A stretch of 64,000 bases of DNA, taken from contig NZ_CP054043.1 of the NCBI RefSeq assembly GCF_013282725.1, positions 3,782,001-3,846,000 on the forward strand, written 5' to 3'. Of the stretch, positions 47,145 to 55,126 are shown piece by piece. Source of the stretch: Yersinia mollaretii ATCC 43969 (GTDB lineage: Bacteria; Pseudomonadota; Gammaproteobacteria; Enterobacterales; Enterobacteriaceae). The notes under the pieces are model-generated. The model was not told the origin of the DNA, did not search any database, and saw nothing but the letters and a program-made list of their open reading frames with translations. Made by a program: the position numbers and the translations under genes. How positions within the stretch are numbered: the first letter of the stretch is position 1; the number at the start of each line of letters is the position of its first letter.

Positions 47145-48674
47145 ATGATGTCAGGAAAATACTCTGCGGAGACTCATCACGCCGCAAAAAAACGCTGGTT
47201 AGATTCTAATGATACTGGCTACCACAAAAGTATGGGTCGACGTCATATACAGATGATAGCTATCGGCGGTTCTATTGGCACTGGGCTGTTTTTAGGCACA
47301 GGTGCCCGCTTACAAATGGCTGGCCCGGCGCTGGCTTTGGTTTATCTCATATGCGGCGTTTTCTCGTTTTTTATTCTGAGAGCTCTCGGCGAATTAATTT
47401 TACATCGCCCTTCCAGTGGCAGCTTTGTTTCTTATGCAAGAGAGTTTTTAGGCGAAAAAGCGTCCTATGTTGCCGGATGGATGTATTTTCTCAACTGGGC
47501 AATGACTGGCATTGTTGATATCACCGCAGTGGCACTTTATATGCACTATTGGGGCAGCTTCTCTGATGTACCTCAGTGGTTATTTGCACTCGGTGCGCTA
47601 TTCATTGTCGCGACCATGAATATGATTGGAGTGAAGTGGTTCGCCGAAATGGAGTTCTGGTTTGCTCTAATCAAAGTTGCCGCCATTGCCATATTTTTAG
47701 TCGTGGGGGTAGTCTTCCTTGGGACTGGGCAGAGTGTTGCAGGGCATCCTACCGGCATGCATCTCATCACAGATAATGGGGGATTATTCCCTCACGGATT
47801 ATTGCCAGCACTGATATTGGTTCAAGGGGTCATATTCGCTTTCGCCGGCATTGAATTGATTGGCACGGCGGCAGGTGAATGCAAGGACCCGGAAAAAATG
47901 CTGCCAAAAGCAATTAATAGTGTTATTTGGCGTATCGGCCTATTTTATGTCGGCTCTGTGGTGCTATTAGTCTGTTTACTACCTTGGAATAGCTATCAGG
48001 CGGGTCAAAGCCCCTTCGTAACATTTTTTAGCAACTTAGGTGTCCCCTACATTGGTAGCATCATGAATATCGTGGTGTTAACGGCCGCGCTCTCCAGCTT
48101 GAACTCGGGCCTTTACTCCACTGGCCGCATTCTACGTTCGCTATCAATGGGTGGTTCAGCGCCTAAATTCATGTCCAAAATGAGCCCACAATCGGTTCCT
48201 TATGCCGGAATATTAGTGACCGTTGGGATTTATGTATTGGGTGTGTTTCTGAACTACCTTGTTCCATCTCAAGTATTTGAAATTGTATTGAACATTGCCT
48301 CTTTGGGTATTATCAGCTCATGGGCATTTATCATTATCTGCCAGATGAAGCTGCGTCAGGCCATCAAGCGGGGAACGGCAAAACCGGTCTCCTTTAAGAT
48401 GCCTGGTGCGCCCGTAACATCTTGGCTGACACTCTGTTTCTTGTTCGGTGTTTTAGTGATGATGGCCTTCGACTATCCAAATGGCACTTGGACCGTCGCC
48501 ACTGTGCCAGTGATAATCGTGTTACTTATTGTCGGTTGGTTCAGCTTGCGTAAACGTGCTAGTGAGGTTGCAGCGGCACCAATAGAAGTCATATCGCAAG
48601 ATGCCTCATTTCACGAGTCTGAAATTCATAAAAAACCGCAAAAAGAGCTATATAAGCAAGAGTCTGCGGGCTAA
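47145..48674 (+). CDS. ansP: L-asparagine permease
   Basis: 509 aa amino-acid/proton symporter of the APC superfamily with twelve helices. It shares long stretches with E. coli AnsP: the entry motif RRHIQMIAIGGSIGTGLFLGTGA, ALGELILHRPSSGSFVSYAREFLG, GVIFAFAGIELIGTAAGECKDP and GLYSTGRILRSLSMGGSAP. Extra residues are at the polar C terminus. AGGAAAG precedes two adjacent ATGs (47145, 47148). A single-gene unit following a long AT-rich upstream region. Confidence 0.9.
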   Translation: MMSGKYSAETHHAAKKRWLDSNDTGYHKSMGRRHIQMIAIGGSIGTGLFLGTGARLQMAGPALALVYLICGVFSFFILRALGELILHRPSSGSFVSYAREFLGEKASYVAGWMYFLNWAMTGIVDITAVALYMHYWGSFSDVPQWLFALGALFIVATMNMIGVKWFAEMEFWFALIKVAAIAIFLVVGVVFLGTGQSVAGHPTGMHLITDNGGLFPHGLLPALILVQGVIFAFAGIELIGTAAGECKDPEKMLPKAINSVIWRIGLFYVGSVVLLVCLLPWNSYQAGQSPFVTFFSNLGVPYIGSIMNIVVLTAALSSLNSGLYSTGRILRSLSMGGSAPKFMSKMSPQSVPYAGILVTVGIYVLGVFLNYLVPSQVFEIVLNIASLGIISSWAFIIICQMKLRQAIKRGTAKPVSFKMPGAPVTSWLTLCFLFGVLVMMAFDYPNGTWTVATVPVIIVLLIVGWFSLRKRASEVAAAPIEVISQDASFHESEIHKKPQKELYKQESAG

Positions 48675-48694
48675 TACCTGCTGTCATTGAAAGT

Positions 48695-48720
48695 CTGTAG
48701 GTGGCTTAATACACCTACAG
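48695..48720 (+). terminator. Probable ansP terminator
   Basis: CTGTAGGTG (48695-48703) and CACCTACAG (48712-48720) form a perfect nine-base stem 20 bases after the ansP stop. The following run, GAGTTTTACTTT, is only moderately T-rich. Confidence 0.5.
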
Positions 48721-48865
48721 GCTGGATTGAGTTTTACTTTATCGGTTCAATCAGAACTTGCTCAAAAGAAAATCACGTAACATGACTGCATGATCCTAAT
48801 GATAGTGTTTTCCTCATAAAAACTAACATGTTATATTCATTTCTGCTGAATCATTGGTGAAAAAA

Positions 48866-49891
48866 ATGACTACTGTACCGATTAATACAACCAGACAGAT
48901 GAAACAAAAAAATATTATGTTGGTTATGAGTACATTAAAATCACTGATCTCGGCAACCAAAGGTGATATATCCAACCAAACTGGGCTAAGTCTGGCGACA
49001 TGTGGCACCATTTTGAATGAACTCTGCTCTAAGGGAGAAATTATTGAGGAGTCCCTTGATGAGTCTCGAGGTGGCCGCCCAGCAAAACGTTATAGATATA
49101 ACTCAAACTACTTTAGCTTATTAAGCATTTACGTCGAGGGGACCAACACCTCAGGCGTTATTTCCTCATGCTTAACTTCTGCTGATAATAATACCATTGA
49201 CGAACACGATGAAATCTACAGTAATTTTACCGTAGATGCATTAATTACACACATTCAAAAGCTCTCTGATAAATACCCTAATATCAAAGCAATAGGGTTG
49301 GGGGTGCCGGGCATTGTTGTTAGTGGAAATGTGCTCTCCTGTGACATTAGTAATCTGGAGGGATTAGCAATATCTGAGCTACTCAGTTCTCATTTTGGTA
49401 TTTTTGTCCAAGTAGGGAATGATATGAATTATACGGCATTTGGCTTCTATCGTAATCACTGCCGTAATATAGATTCACCTGTTGCTTACATTTATATGCC
49501 ACCAAGACACTGTGCTGGCTGCGGCATTGTTATTTCAGGGGAAATGCTAAGAGGTGCAAGCCAATTCGCAGGTGAGGTAGCTAAACTGCCATTTTATGAT
49601 CATGTTGTAAATAAAGTGAATGTACGGTCTCAGAGTACACTCGTGTTAGAGAGACTTATCCATATTACGTCATCTCTGATTGCGATAATTAATCCCGCCA
49701 CTATAGCCATATCTGGCGAGCAGGTCAGCCAGAATTGCATCGAAGATCTTTCTGGGGAGTTACTAAAAAGATTTGATAGCAAGCATATCCCCCACTTTGT
49801 TTATCGCGATAACATAAAATCCGACTACCATAATGGAATATCAGAATACACCCTTGATGCCTATAATAACTTCCGAGTATTTAAAATCTAA
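48866..49891 (+). CDS. ROK-family transcriptional regulator with degenerate sugar/zinc motif
   Basis: 341 aa. The N-terminal winged helix (about 10-75) contains KGDISNQTGLSLATCGTILNELCSKGEI and the wing ESRGGRPAKRYRYN, as in NagC/Mlc. A ROK core (about 80-340) shows IGLGVPGIV, VGNDMNYTAFGFY and CGIVISGEMLRGASQFAGE. Where typical ROK proteins have E-[IV]-G-H followed by CxCGxxGCxE, this one reads EVAKLPF with no cysteine cluster, so the zinc and sugar sites appear lost. The ATG at 48866 is chosen; GTG and TTG starts lie just upstream. It probably controls the next two genes, in front of which lies an inverted-repeat operator. Confidence 0.8.
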   Translation: MTTVPINTTRQMKQKNIMLVMSTLKSLISATKGDISNQTGLSLATCGTILNELCSKGEIIEESLDESRGGRPAKRYRYNSNYFSLLSIYVEGTNTSGVISSCLTSADNNTIDEHDEIYSNFTVDALITHIQKLSDKYPNIKAIGLGVPGIVVSGNVLSCDISNLEGLAISELLSSHFGIFVQVGNDMNYTAFGFYRNHCRNIDSPVAYIYMPPRHCAGCGIVISGEMLRGASQFAGEVAKLPFYDHVVNKVNVRSQSTLVLERLIHITSSLIAIINPATIAISGEQVSQNCIEDLSGELLKRFDSKHIPHFVYRDNIKSDYHNGISEYTLDAYNNFRVFKI

Positions 49892-50034
49892 CTTGGAAAC
49901 TCCTGCTATGGGATAACTTTATCTAGGGCAGAAATACAGCGATTCTAAAAAACACCTCAAGTTAGCACTACCCTTTCAATACACCTTGCCCTTTCACCTC
50001 ACTTTGCAACCCTGCCTATCAATCAAGATTCTGC

Positions 50035-50061
50035 TTGACACATCAAGTCTCCGCTTATACT
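50035..50061 (+). promoter_or_regulatory. Promoter of the YbjJ-like MFS gene
   Basis: A perfect -35 TTGACA (50035-50040) is followed after 15 bases by TATACT (50056-50061). The spacing is short by two bases, suggesting a weak or activator-dependent promoter. Inverted repeats begin three bases after the -10. Confidence 0.5.
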
Positions 50062-50063
50062 TT

Positions 50064-50094
50064 AACACTTAATTTAAGTCTTTTATTAAGTGTT
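50064..50094. promoter_or_regulatory. Inverted-repeat operator, probable ROK regulator site
   Basis: AACACTTAAT (50064-50073) is the exact complement of ATTAAGTGTT (50085-50094). Within it ACTTAA-T-TTAAGT (50067-50079) is another perfect palindrome, so the ACTTAA unit occurs three times. The position, just downstream of the -10 element, suits repression of the MFS gene by the neighbouring ROK protein (inference). Confidence 0.55.
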
Positions 50095-50152
50095 TTCGGA
50101 CTAATGACCCGAGTTCACTTGCCACAGTTAACCAGAGAAAGGTCACTAAAGA

Positions 50153-51322
50153 ATGTCTACTCATACCATCGACTACTCTCTGGATTCCCAAGCTAAACGT
50201 GTCGCCACACGAGCTATCTTCTTTGTCGCCGGATTTGCTATGGGACTTTGGGCGTCACTGGTGCCCTACGCACAAAATAGATTAAATTTCGATGCAGGTT
50301 CATTGGGTATGCTGCTGCTCTGCCTAGGCAGTGGGTCACTTCTCGCGATGCTTTTCTCAGGAAAACTTATTGGCCGTTTGGGATGCCGAAGGATCATGTT
50401 ATTAGGTATTGCACTGACCTGCTTTTTCCTACCCACATTGGCCGTTATTGATCTATTTCCCTTAATGGCATTATGCCTATTCTTTTTTGGCGCGGGTATT
50501 GGCTTGGTCGATGTTGCCGTGAATGTACAAGGCTCTCTGGTTGAGCAATCCTCTGATAAACCTCTTATGTCCGGCTTCCATTGCTTATTCAGTATTGGCT
50601 CGATTGTGGGAGCAGGAGGTGGTGCAATATTGTTTACCATTGGCTTAATGCCCATCACCGTGACACTTATTGCCGTCACCGTAATTGGAATAATTACATC
50701 TGTCGTATTCAACGAATTAATCCCCTTTGGCGATCATAAAGAGCCTAATAAGTCGGTAATGACAAAACCGCGACCAAACTTTAGGCTCATTTTAATGGCA
50801 CTTATGTGCATGATATGTTTCATGGCCGAAGGTGCAATATTGGATTGGAGTGGCGTATTTCTGACAAATGACCGAGGCCTTGACATAGTTCATGCCGGAT
50901 GGGGGTTTGCTATTTTTGGTGGCACTATGTCGATAATGCGTTTTAGTGGCGATAAAGTTGTCAGCCTCTTGGGCCGCAAACGCGTCCTGATTTTCAGCAG
51001 TGTATTTGCCATGATCGGTTATGCGATCGTGGTCATTATTCCAGATTGGAAATTTACTCTGCTTGGCTTTGCTCTGGTCGGTGTGGGTGCCGCCAATATT
51101 GTCCCTGTACTTATCACTCTGGCGGGTCAGGAAAAAGTGATGCCCGTTAATATGTCTGTCGCTTTGGTGGCAACAATGGGCTATTTCGGGATATTGGGTG
51201 GACCGGCACTGATCGGCTTTATTGCCCACTTAACTAATCTTTACATTGCATTCTCAATAGTCGCACTGACCTTTCTCGTCATTGCGCTGGGTGCATTTAA
51301 GCTGAAATACATCAGTGACTAG
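50153..51322 (+). CDS. MFS transporter, YbjJ-like
   Basis: 389 aa, twelve hydrophobic helices. Motifs are FAMGLWASLVPYAQNRLN, GKLIGRLGCRRIMLLG (motif A) and GIGLVDVAVNVQGSLVEQ, where the asparagine-rich helix resembles fucose/glucose-type permeases and E. coli YbjJ. The substrate is unknown. It lies between the ROK regulator and a YbjI-like phosphatase; ybjI and ybjJ are also neighbours in E. coli. It has its own promoter and terminator. Confidence 0.82.
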   Translation: MSTHTIDYSLDSQAKRVATRAIFFVAGFAMGLWASLVPYAQNRLNFDAGSLGMLLLCLGSGSLLAMLFSGKLIGRLGCRRIMLLGIALTCFFLPTLAVIDLFPLMALCLFFFGAGIGLVDVAVNVQGSLVEQSSDKPLMSGFHCLFSIGSIVGAGGGAILFTIGLMPITVTLIAVTVIGIITSVVFNELIPFGDHKEPNKSVMTKPRPNFRLILMALMCMICFMAEGAILDWSGVFLTNDRGLDIVHAGWGFAIFGGTMSIMRFSGDKVVSLLGRKRVLIFSSVFAMIGYAIVVIIPDWKFTLLGFALVGVGAANIVPVLITLAGQEKVMPVNMSVALVATMGYFGILGGPALIGFIAHLTNLYIAFSIVALTFLVIALGAFKLKYISD

Positions 51323-51412
51323 CCGCGATATAACGGTGAAGAAAAGCAGCAAGATAATGAACAGAAGCCTTTTTCGAAGATTATGAATGTAACTGAGTAG
51401 GTAATTTTACCG

Positions 51413-51440
51413 GCTAGCAAAATTATGCTAGCTTTTTTTT
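51413..51440 (+). terminator. Terminator after the YbjJ-like gene
   Basis: GCTAGCA (51413-51419) pairs with TGCTAGC (51426-51432), followed by eight T. It separates the MFS gene from ybjI, so the latter probably has its own promoter or depends on readthrough. Confidence 0.85.
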
Positions 51441-51508
51441 AGAGAAAATAACACTCAGACATCTTCAAACAGTCCTATATTTTAAATATTTTTAAAGAGG
51501 AAAATGAA

Positions 51509-52321
51509 ATGAGCATCAAAATTATTGCTGTTGATATGGATGGAACCTTCCTCAACGATCAAATGAGCTTTGATCGGCAACGGTTTAGTGCGCAATATTC
51601 ACAATTAAAAGAAAATGGAATAAGATTTGTTGTTGCCAGTGGCAATCAATATTATCAGTTGATCTCATTTTTCCCTGATATTGCCCACGAAATCGCTTTT
51701 GTTGCTGAAAATGGTGCCTATGTCAGTGACAAAAATACCGAGATTTTTTGCGGTGAAATCGCCAGCCAAGACACAAATAACGTACTGAAAACGCTACTGT
51801 CGATACCTTATTTAGATGTTATCCGTTGCAGCAAAAATGGGGCATATATGCTGAGCTCTTCAGATGAAGATTTCTATGCCACCATGAGTAAATACTACCA
51901 TCGCCTTAAAATCATTGATAACTTTAATCAAGTTACTGAACCTGCATTTAAATTCGCGATCAGTTTACCCAATGAGAAGTTGCCCGGTTTTATGACATTC
52001 ATTGAACAGAAATTGGCAGGAATTGTTACCCCCGTATCCAGCGGCCATGGTTCTGTTGACCTGATAATACCCGGTGTTCACAAAGCCAATGGTATTAAAT
52101 TACTCCAAAAAAATTGGGGGGTAAAAGATGAGGAAGTCGTCACTTTTGGCGATGGTGGTAATGATGTGGAGATGTTGCAATACGCAGGTTTTGGTTATGC
52201 AATGGCTAATGCACCCGATAACATTAAAAAAATAGCAAAATACCAAGCCGAATCGAATAATGATTCTGGCGTGCTAAATATTATAGATAAAATTATAAAA
52301 AGAGAGCCCCCTTTCGTATAG
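51509..52321 (+). CDS. ybjI: HAD-IIB sugar/flavin phosphatase, YbjI-like
   Basis: 270 aa Cof-type HAD hydrolase. Motif I is IAVDMDGTFLND, motif II VVASGNQYYQL, the C2 cap lies at about 85-185, and the final motifs KANGIKLLQKNWG and FGDGGNDVEML carry the catalytic lysine and metal-binding aspartates. It is close to E. coli YbjI, reported to dephosphorylate FMN and the riboflavin precursor 5-amino-6-(5-phosphoribitylamino)uracil. A strong AAAGAGGA site precedes the ATG. Confidence 0.85.
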   Translation: MSIKIIAVDMDGTFLNDQMSFDRQRFSAQYSQLKENGIRFVVASGNQYYQLISFFPDIAHEIAFVAENGAYVSDKNTEIFCGEIASQDTNNVLKTLLSIPYLDVIRCSKNGAYMLSSSDEDFYATMSKYYHRLKIIDNFNQVTEPAFKFAISLPNEKLPGFMTFIEQKLAGIVTPVSSGHGSVDLIIPGVHKANGIKLLQKNWGVKDEEVVTFGDGGNDVEMLQYAGFGYAMANAPDNIKKIAKYQAESNNDSGVLNIIDKIIKREPPFV

Positions 52322-52329
52322 GTATCCGC

Positions 52330-52363
52330 ATATGATTGGCGGGGAGTTTCCCGCCAATCATAT
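52330..52363. terminator. Perfect 14-bp inverted repeat between ybjI and the lipoprotein gene
   Basis: ATATGATTGGCGGG (52330-52343) and CCCGCCAATCATAT (52350-52363) pair completely around a six-base loop. It lies between convergent genes and is probably a terminator for both, although T-runs are poor. Confidence 0.6.
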
Positions 52364-52393
52364 TAGAACTAGAAATTAATTAAAACACAGCGA

Positions 52394-53107
52394 TCAGTAG
52401 TACTCTGTTTCATATATCGCCGTATAGATTTCAATTACTTTACCATCAGGGTTCAAACTCTCTATTTTACAAGATGCCGGATTCCCATGAGAATCAGTCT
52501 TACACTCTCTTCTGGTTGAAAGCAGAAGCTTATCATCTTCATAAATCTTCGTTTTATAATTGAATGGGTTTTGTCCTTTCGCGTCTAGTTCCGTCACTAT
52601 TTTAAACGCTTTTCCGATATCATAACTAATATCTACGATAGGAAACCCATTATCGTCATAATCATAGTGTTTTTTTGTCACTCCAGATTCAGACATTTTG
52701 ACATCTGTTACGAATCCTTTGTCATTAATTAAAACGTTAACGTTTCCACTCGCCGTCTGCGTAATGTGGCATTTTTCATTTAAAACGAGTTGTTTCTCTT
52801 TCGTTTTATTATCGATTAGATAGCCGCCCTCTTTTACATAATCTAAATCGACATCTTGGGCAGGAGTCTGTATCTGAAGAGTGGTAAAGCATCCATCCTC
52901 ATTAATCTCTGCATGAACCTCAGAATAAATATCACCTTTTGCATCTAGCATTTTTTGAGTCAGTGATTTTACAGGCCCCTGTATTGGATCAAACCCGAAT
53001 ATATTAGAGTAACTTGCAACGTTCGCTGTGAAAACGTAAGGCTCATGACCCTTATCGCAGGCGCTTAATGCCAAGACCAGCAAACAAATACTTAAAGTCC
53101 GTCCCAT
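52394..53107 (-). CDS. YnfC-like (UPF0257) lipoprotein
   Basis: 237 aa with a clear lipoprotein signal, SICLLVLALSACDKG, giving a lipidated cysteine near residue 17. The mature part begins with the YnfC-like run SYSNIFGFDPIQGPVKSLTQ and has four further cysteines in NEDGCF, NEKCHI, RRECKTD and ASCKIE. Repeated YDYDDNGFP / DSHGNPASC turns recall RHS-like beta hairpins. Function unknown; an envelope role is likely. Low GC relative to the core genes and placement beside mobile-element relics suggest an accessory gene. Confidence 0.75.
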   Translation of the reverse strand: MGRTLSICLLVLALSACDKGHEPYVFTANVASYSNIFGFDPIQGPVKSLTQKMLDAKGDIYSEVHAEINEDGCFTTLQIQTPAQDVDLDYVKEGGYLIDNKTKEKQLVLNEKCHITQTASGNVNVLINDKGFVTDVKMSESGVTKKHYDYDDNGFPIVDISYDIGKAFKIVTELDAKGQNPFNYKTKIYEDDKLLLSTRRECKTDSHGNPASCKIESLNPDGKVIEIYTAIYETEYY

Positions 53108-53276
53108 TAATTACTATTCCTATAATAATCAGTGGACACACTCTAGCAGGAGTGACTGCAAAACCAAGAGACACACAGCTAATACTTTAAAAATTTTAGG
53201 GATTTTGCCAATAGAAAGCGTTTATTTAATCACTATTCGGCGATAAATCCCTCAACTACGGCGCTATACGAGGAGA

Positions 53277-53825
53277 CTAGCTGGCGGAAACACGTAATCT
53301 AATAGTTGGCTTAAATGGAACACCCTTATCCCAGCGTGAATTCCAGTGTGTTACAAACTGTTGAACAACTTTAGGCATCCCACGTATGACAACCACGTTT
53401 TCTGAGTTCTCAGTTTCAGCCGAAGGGGCAAAATTAAATGATCCTGTTTCAACCGTTTGGCCGTCAACAATAATCGTTTTATCGTGCTGGATATGATAAT
53501 GCCCATCAATACGCAGCTTTACGCCATTATTGGCAGCATACAACATCGTAGTTTTGCTCGCATTCACTTGATTGCGTCTTTTATCCACAACAACACGGAC
53601 ATCAACACCCCGCTCTCTCGCAGCAATTAATGCCTTTGCAATGTCCGGCGCTTGAAACGAATAACCGATCATCTGGATAGATTTATGTGCGCTATTGATG
53701 ACGTTCAGCACTAATGCTCGAGCTGAGCCTTCCGGCGAAAATCCCACTTGCACATTCGGTGCCGCAAATGAAACAACGGGGAAACTAATCACGGCCACGA
53801 ATATAATGTATTTTGTACAATGCAT
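53277..53825 (-). CDS. Exported phospholipase-D-superfamily endonuclease (Nuc type)
   Basis: 182 aa with a signal peptide ending SFA-AP. It has a single PLD motif, HDKTIIVD, followed by VETGSFNFAPSAETENSENVVVI, and the N-terminal SPEGSARALVLNVINSAHKSIQMIGYSF. That is the layout of the 180-residue periplasmic Nuc endonuclease found on conjugative plasmids such as pKM101, which acts as a dimer. Its presence on the chromosome next to broken recombinase genes suggests import from a plasmid or integrated element. Start with ATG at 53825; no other gene follows it. Confidence 0.85.
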   Translation of the reverse strand: MHCTKYIIFVAVISFPVVSFAAPNVQVGFSPEGSARALVLNVINSAHKSIQMIGYSFQAPDIAKALIAARERGVDVRVVVDKRRNQVNASKTTMLYAANNGVKLRIDGHYHIQHDKTIIVDGQTVETGSFNFAPSAETENSENVVVIRGMPKVVQQFVTHWNSRWDKGVPFKPTIRLRVSAS

Positions 53826-53990
53826 AGAATTGACTTTTCAGGCGGCTCTAATTCTTCCCTCAACAATATTCTTGGAACCAATTTGTGTCCAGCAAAGGGG
53901 ACGATAGAAGTCAGGATAAAACGTGAGAATTTATTTCCGCACTAATGCGGCCGATTTTCATGGCGGTACTGCAAAAGAAAAACCACCGGC

Positions 53991-54136
53991 TTATAAGGAA
54001 TCCAGTTCTGACCACAGGGCATCTTTGCCAGATGTTTTATCGGTGAAGACTTTATCACCTGAGTTTGATCCCGTTGCCGTTCAGGGTTCTGATCAAAACT
54101 ACTGACCCGGATATAGCCAATGCGTTGGCCTTTCAT
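53991..54136 (-). pseudogene. Tn3-type serine resolvase/invertase fragment, frameshifted
   Basis: From 54136 the reverse strand encodes MKGQRIGYIRVSSFDQNPERQ, the N-terminal catalytic segment of small serine recombinases, with the nucleophile serine in VSS. The reading frame then slips: the expected continuation DKVFTDKTSGKDALWSEL is encoded in another frame and ends at a stop at 53991. The rest of the roughly 190-residue protein, including the DNA-binding end, is missing. A non-functional relic of a transposon or invertible element. Confidence 0.85.
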
Positions 54137-54243
54137 ACGCCCCGATACTGAATACGTAAGAATAATCTGTTATTTTTAATTATCAGCGTCAATGATTATG
54201 ATTATTGATATTTTTCCTACACTTTTTTGTCAAAAATCCTACC

Positions 54244-54271
54244 GTAAATTTAGGGTATAATCCTAATTTAC
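54244..54271. promoter_or_regulatory. Operator-like inverted repeat around a -10 element
   Basis: GTAAATTTAGG (54244-54254) and CCTAATTTAC (54262-54271), complementary apart from one base, flank TATAAT (54256-54261). This would be a promoter for the following GyrI-like gene with a repressor site across its -10. No good -35 is found at 17 bases. Confidence 0.35.
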
Positions 54272-54288
54272 ATTGGAAAACAATCATT

Positions 54289-54753
54289 ATGAAACCAAAG
54301 TCTGAATATATAAAAAGCTTCTGTGTGACAGGGCTTTGTGTACGTACGAAAAATATTGATGAGTTTAATTCTGAAAGTGCAAGAATCCCTGGGCTATGGA
54401 CACAGTTCTATTCAGAGGGAGTGGCAGAACAGATCTCAACACGGCTACCAGATACTCCTATTTTTGGCGTTTACTCGGCTTATGAATCTGACGCTACTGG
54501 CTTCTATGATTTAACCGTTGGTGTATCTGTTGATAAGTCAAACAGCGGTTTTGAAAATATTGTCATTGAAGCTGGGGAATATCTCGTTTTTGAAGCAAAA
54601 GGGGTCATGCCCGATGCGATTATTCATACTTGGTCTAACATCTGGTCTTATTTTGAGCAACACCCCAAGATATGTCGCAGCTTCCTTACTGATTTTGAAG
54701 CTTATAAAAGCCCAGAAGAAGCTCATATCTATATAGGCATTAGTACTACGTAA
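54289..54753 (+). CDS. GyrI-like / AraC effector-binding-domain protein
   Basis: 154 aa with no DNA-binding domain. Its composition and motifs (FCVTGLCVRTKN, the IPGLWTQFYSEGV segment, TPIFGVYSAYESDATGFYDLTVGVSVDK and IEAGEYLVFEAKGVMPDAIIHTWSNIW) match stand-alone effector-binding proteins of the GyrI-like superfamily, which bind small hydrophobic or cationic compounds. The ATG at 54289 is preferred to a start 28 codons upstream, which would cover the promoter-like element. Accessory location between two recombinase relics. Confidence 0.7.
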   Translation: MKPKSEYIKSFCVTGLCVRTKNIDEFNSESARIPGLWTQFYSEGVAEQISTRLPDTPIFGVYSAYESDATGFYDLTVGVSVDKSNSGFENIVIEAGEYLVFEAKGVMPDAIIHTWSNIWSYFEQHPKICRSFLTDFEAYKSPEEAHIYIGISTT

Positions 54754-54771
54754 TCTTCTCAAATGCGATAA

Positions 54772-54802
54772 GTCTACATTGGGGTTCCGTCCCAATGTAG
54801 AC
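54772..54802. other. Perfect 12-bp hairpin after the GyrI-like gene
   Basis: GTCTACATTGGG (54772-54783) and CCCAATGTAGAC (54791-54802) are exact complements with a seven-base loop, 18 bases after the stop. There is no T-run, so it may be a terminator in decay or a repeat end. Confidence 0.5.
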
Positions 54803-54857
54803 AAAGCAGATGTCCAAACATCCTTGATTAAAGCATACGCTATTTGCATATCAAATT

Positions 54858-55066
54858 ATTACGGGGTTTTCTGTCGCTAGAGATAAGAGTGGGTTTCAGT
54901 GGAAAGAAGGTACCCCTCCAACATTCCATGAACAACGATCATTAGCAGAAGGCTATATCGGGAACAAGGAGTAGATACCAAGACATTACTCGGACATAAA
55001 AATCAGGCAATGACAGATAAATGCAATGACGATCGAGGTAAAGAATGGACTGTTTTAGCTGTTTAA
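54858..55066 (+). pseudogene. Lambda-type tyrosine integrase, C-terminal remnant
   Basis: The forward strand encodes ITGFSVARDKSGF...GTPPTFHEQRSLA, containing the His-x-x-Arg catalytic box. A one-base frameshift follows, then RLYREQGVDTKTLLGHKN and QAMTDKCNDDRGKEWTVLAV with a stop at 55066. The second catalytic histidine (LLGHKN) is present. The tyrosine nucleophile expected in MTDKY is cysteine. The N-terminal two-thirds is missing. The fragment points toward the 3' end of icd, 113 bases away, a known integration site for prophages such as e14 in E. coli. Confidence 0.88.
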
Positions 55067-55126
55067 ATCAGGTTACTTTCTAGACAGTTTTGCAGAGGGG
55101 TTTTGCAGGAGCACTTAGCGGCGCTT

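Noticed and set aside
51413..51440. Considered a recombination site because GCTAGC is palindromic
   Set aside because: Stem plus eight T directly after a stop codon is fully explained as an intrinsic terminator.
53923..54105. 60-codon forward frame over the resolvase relic
   Set aside because: The opposite strand carries recognisable recombinase sequence; this frame has no ribosome-binding site or motif.
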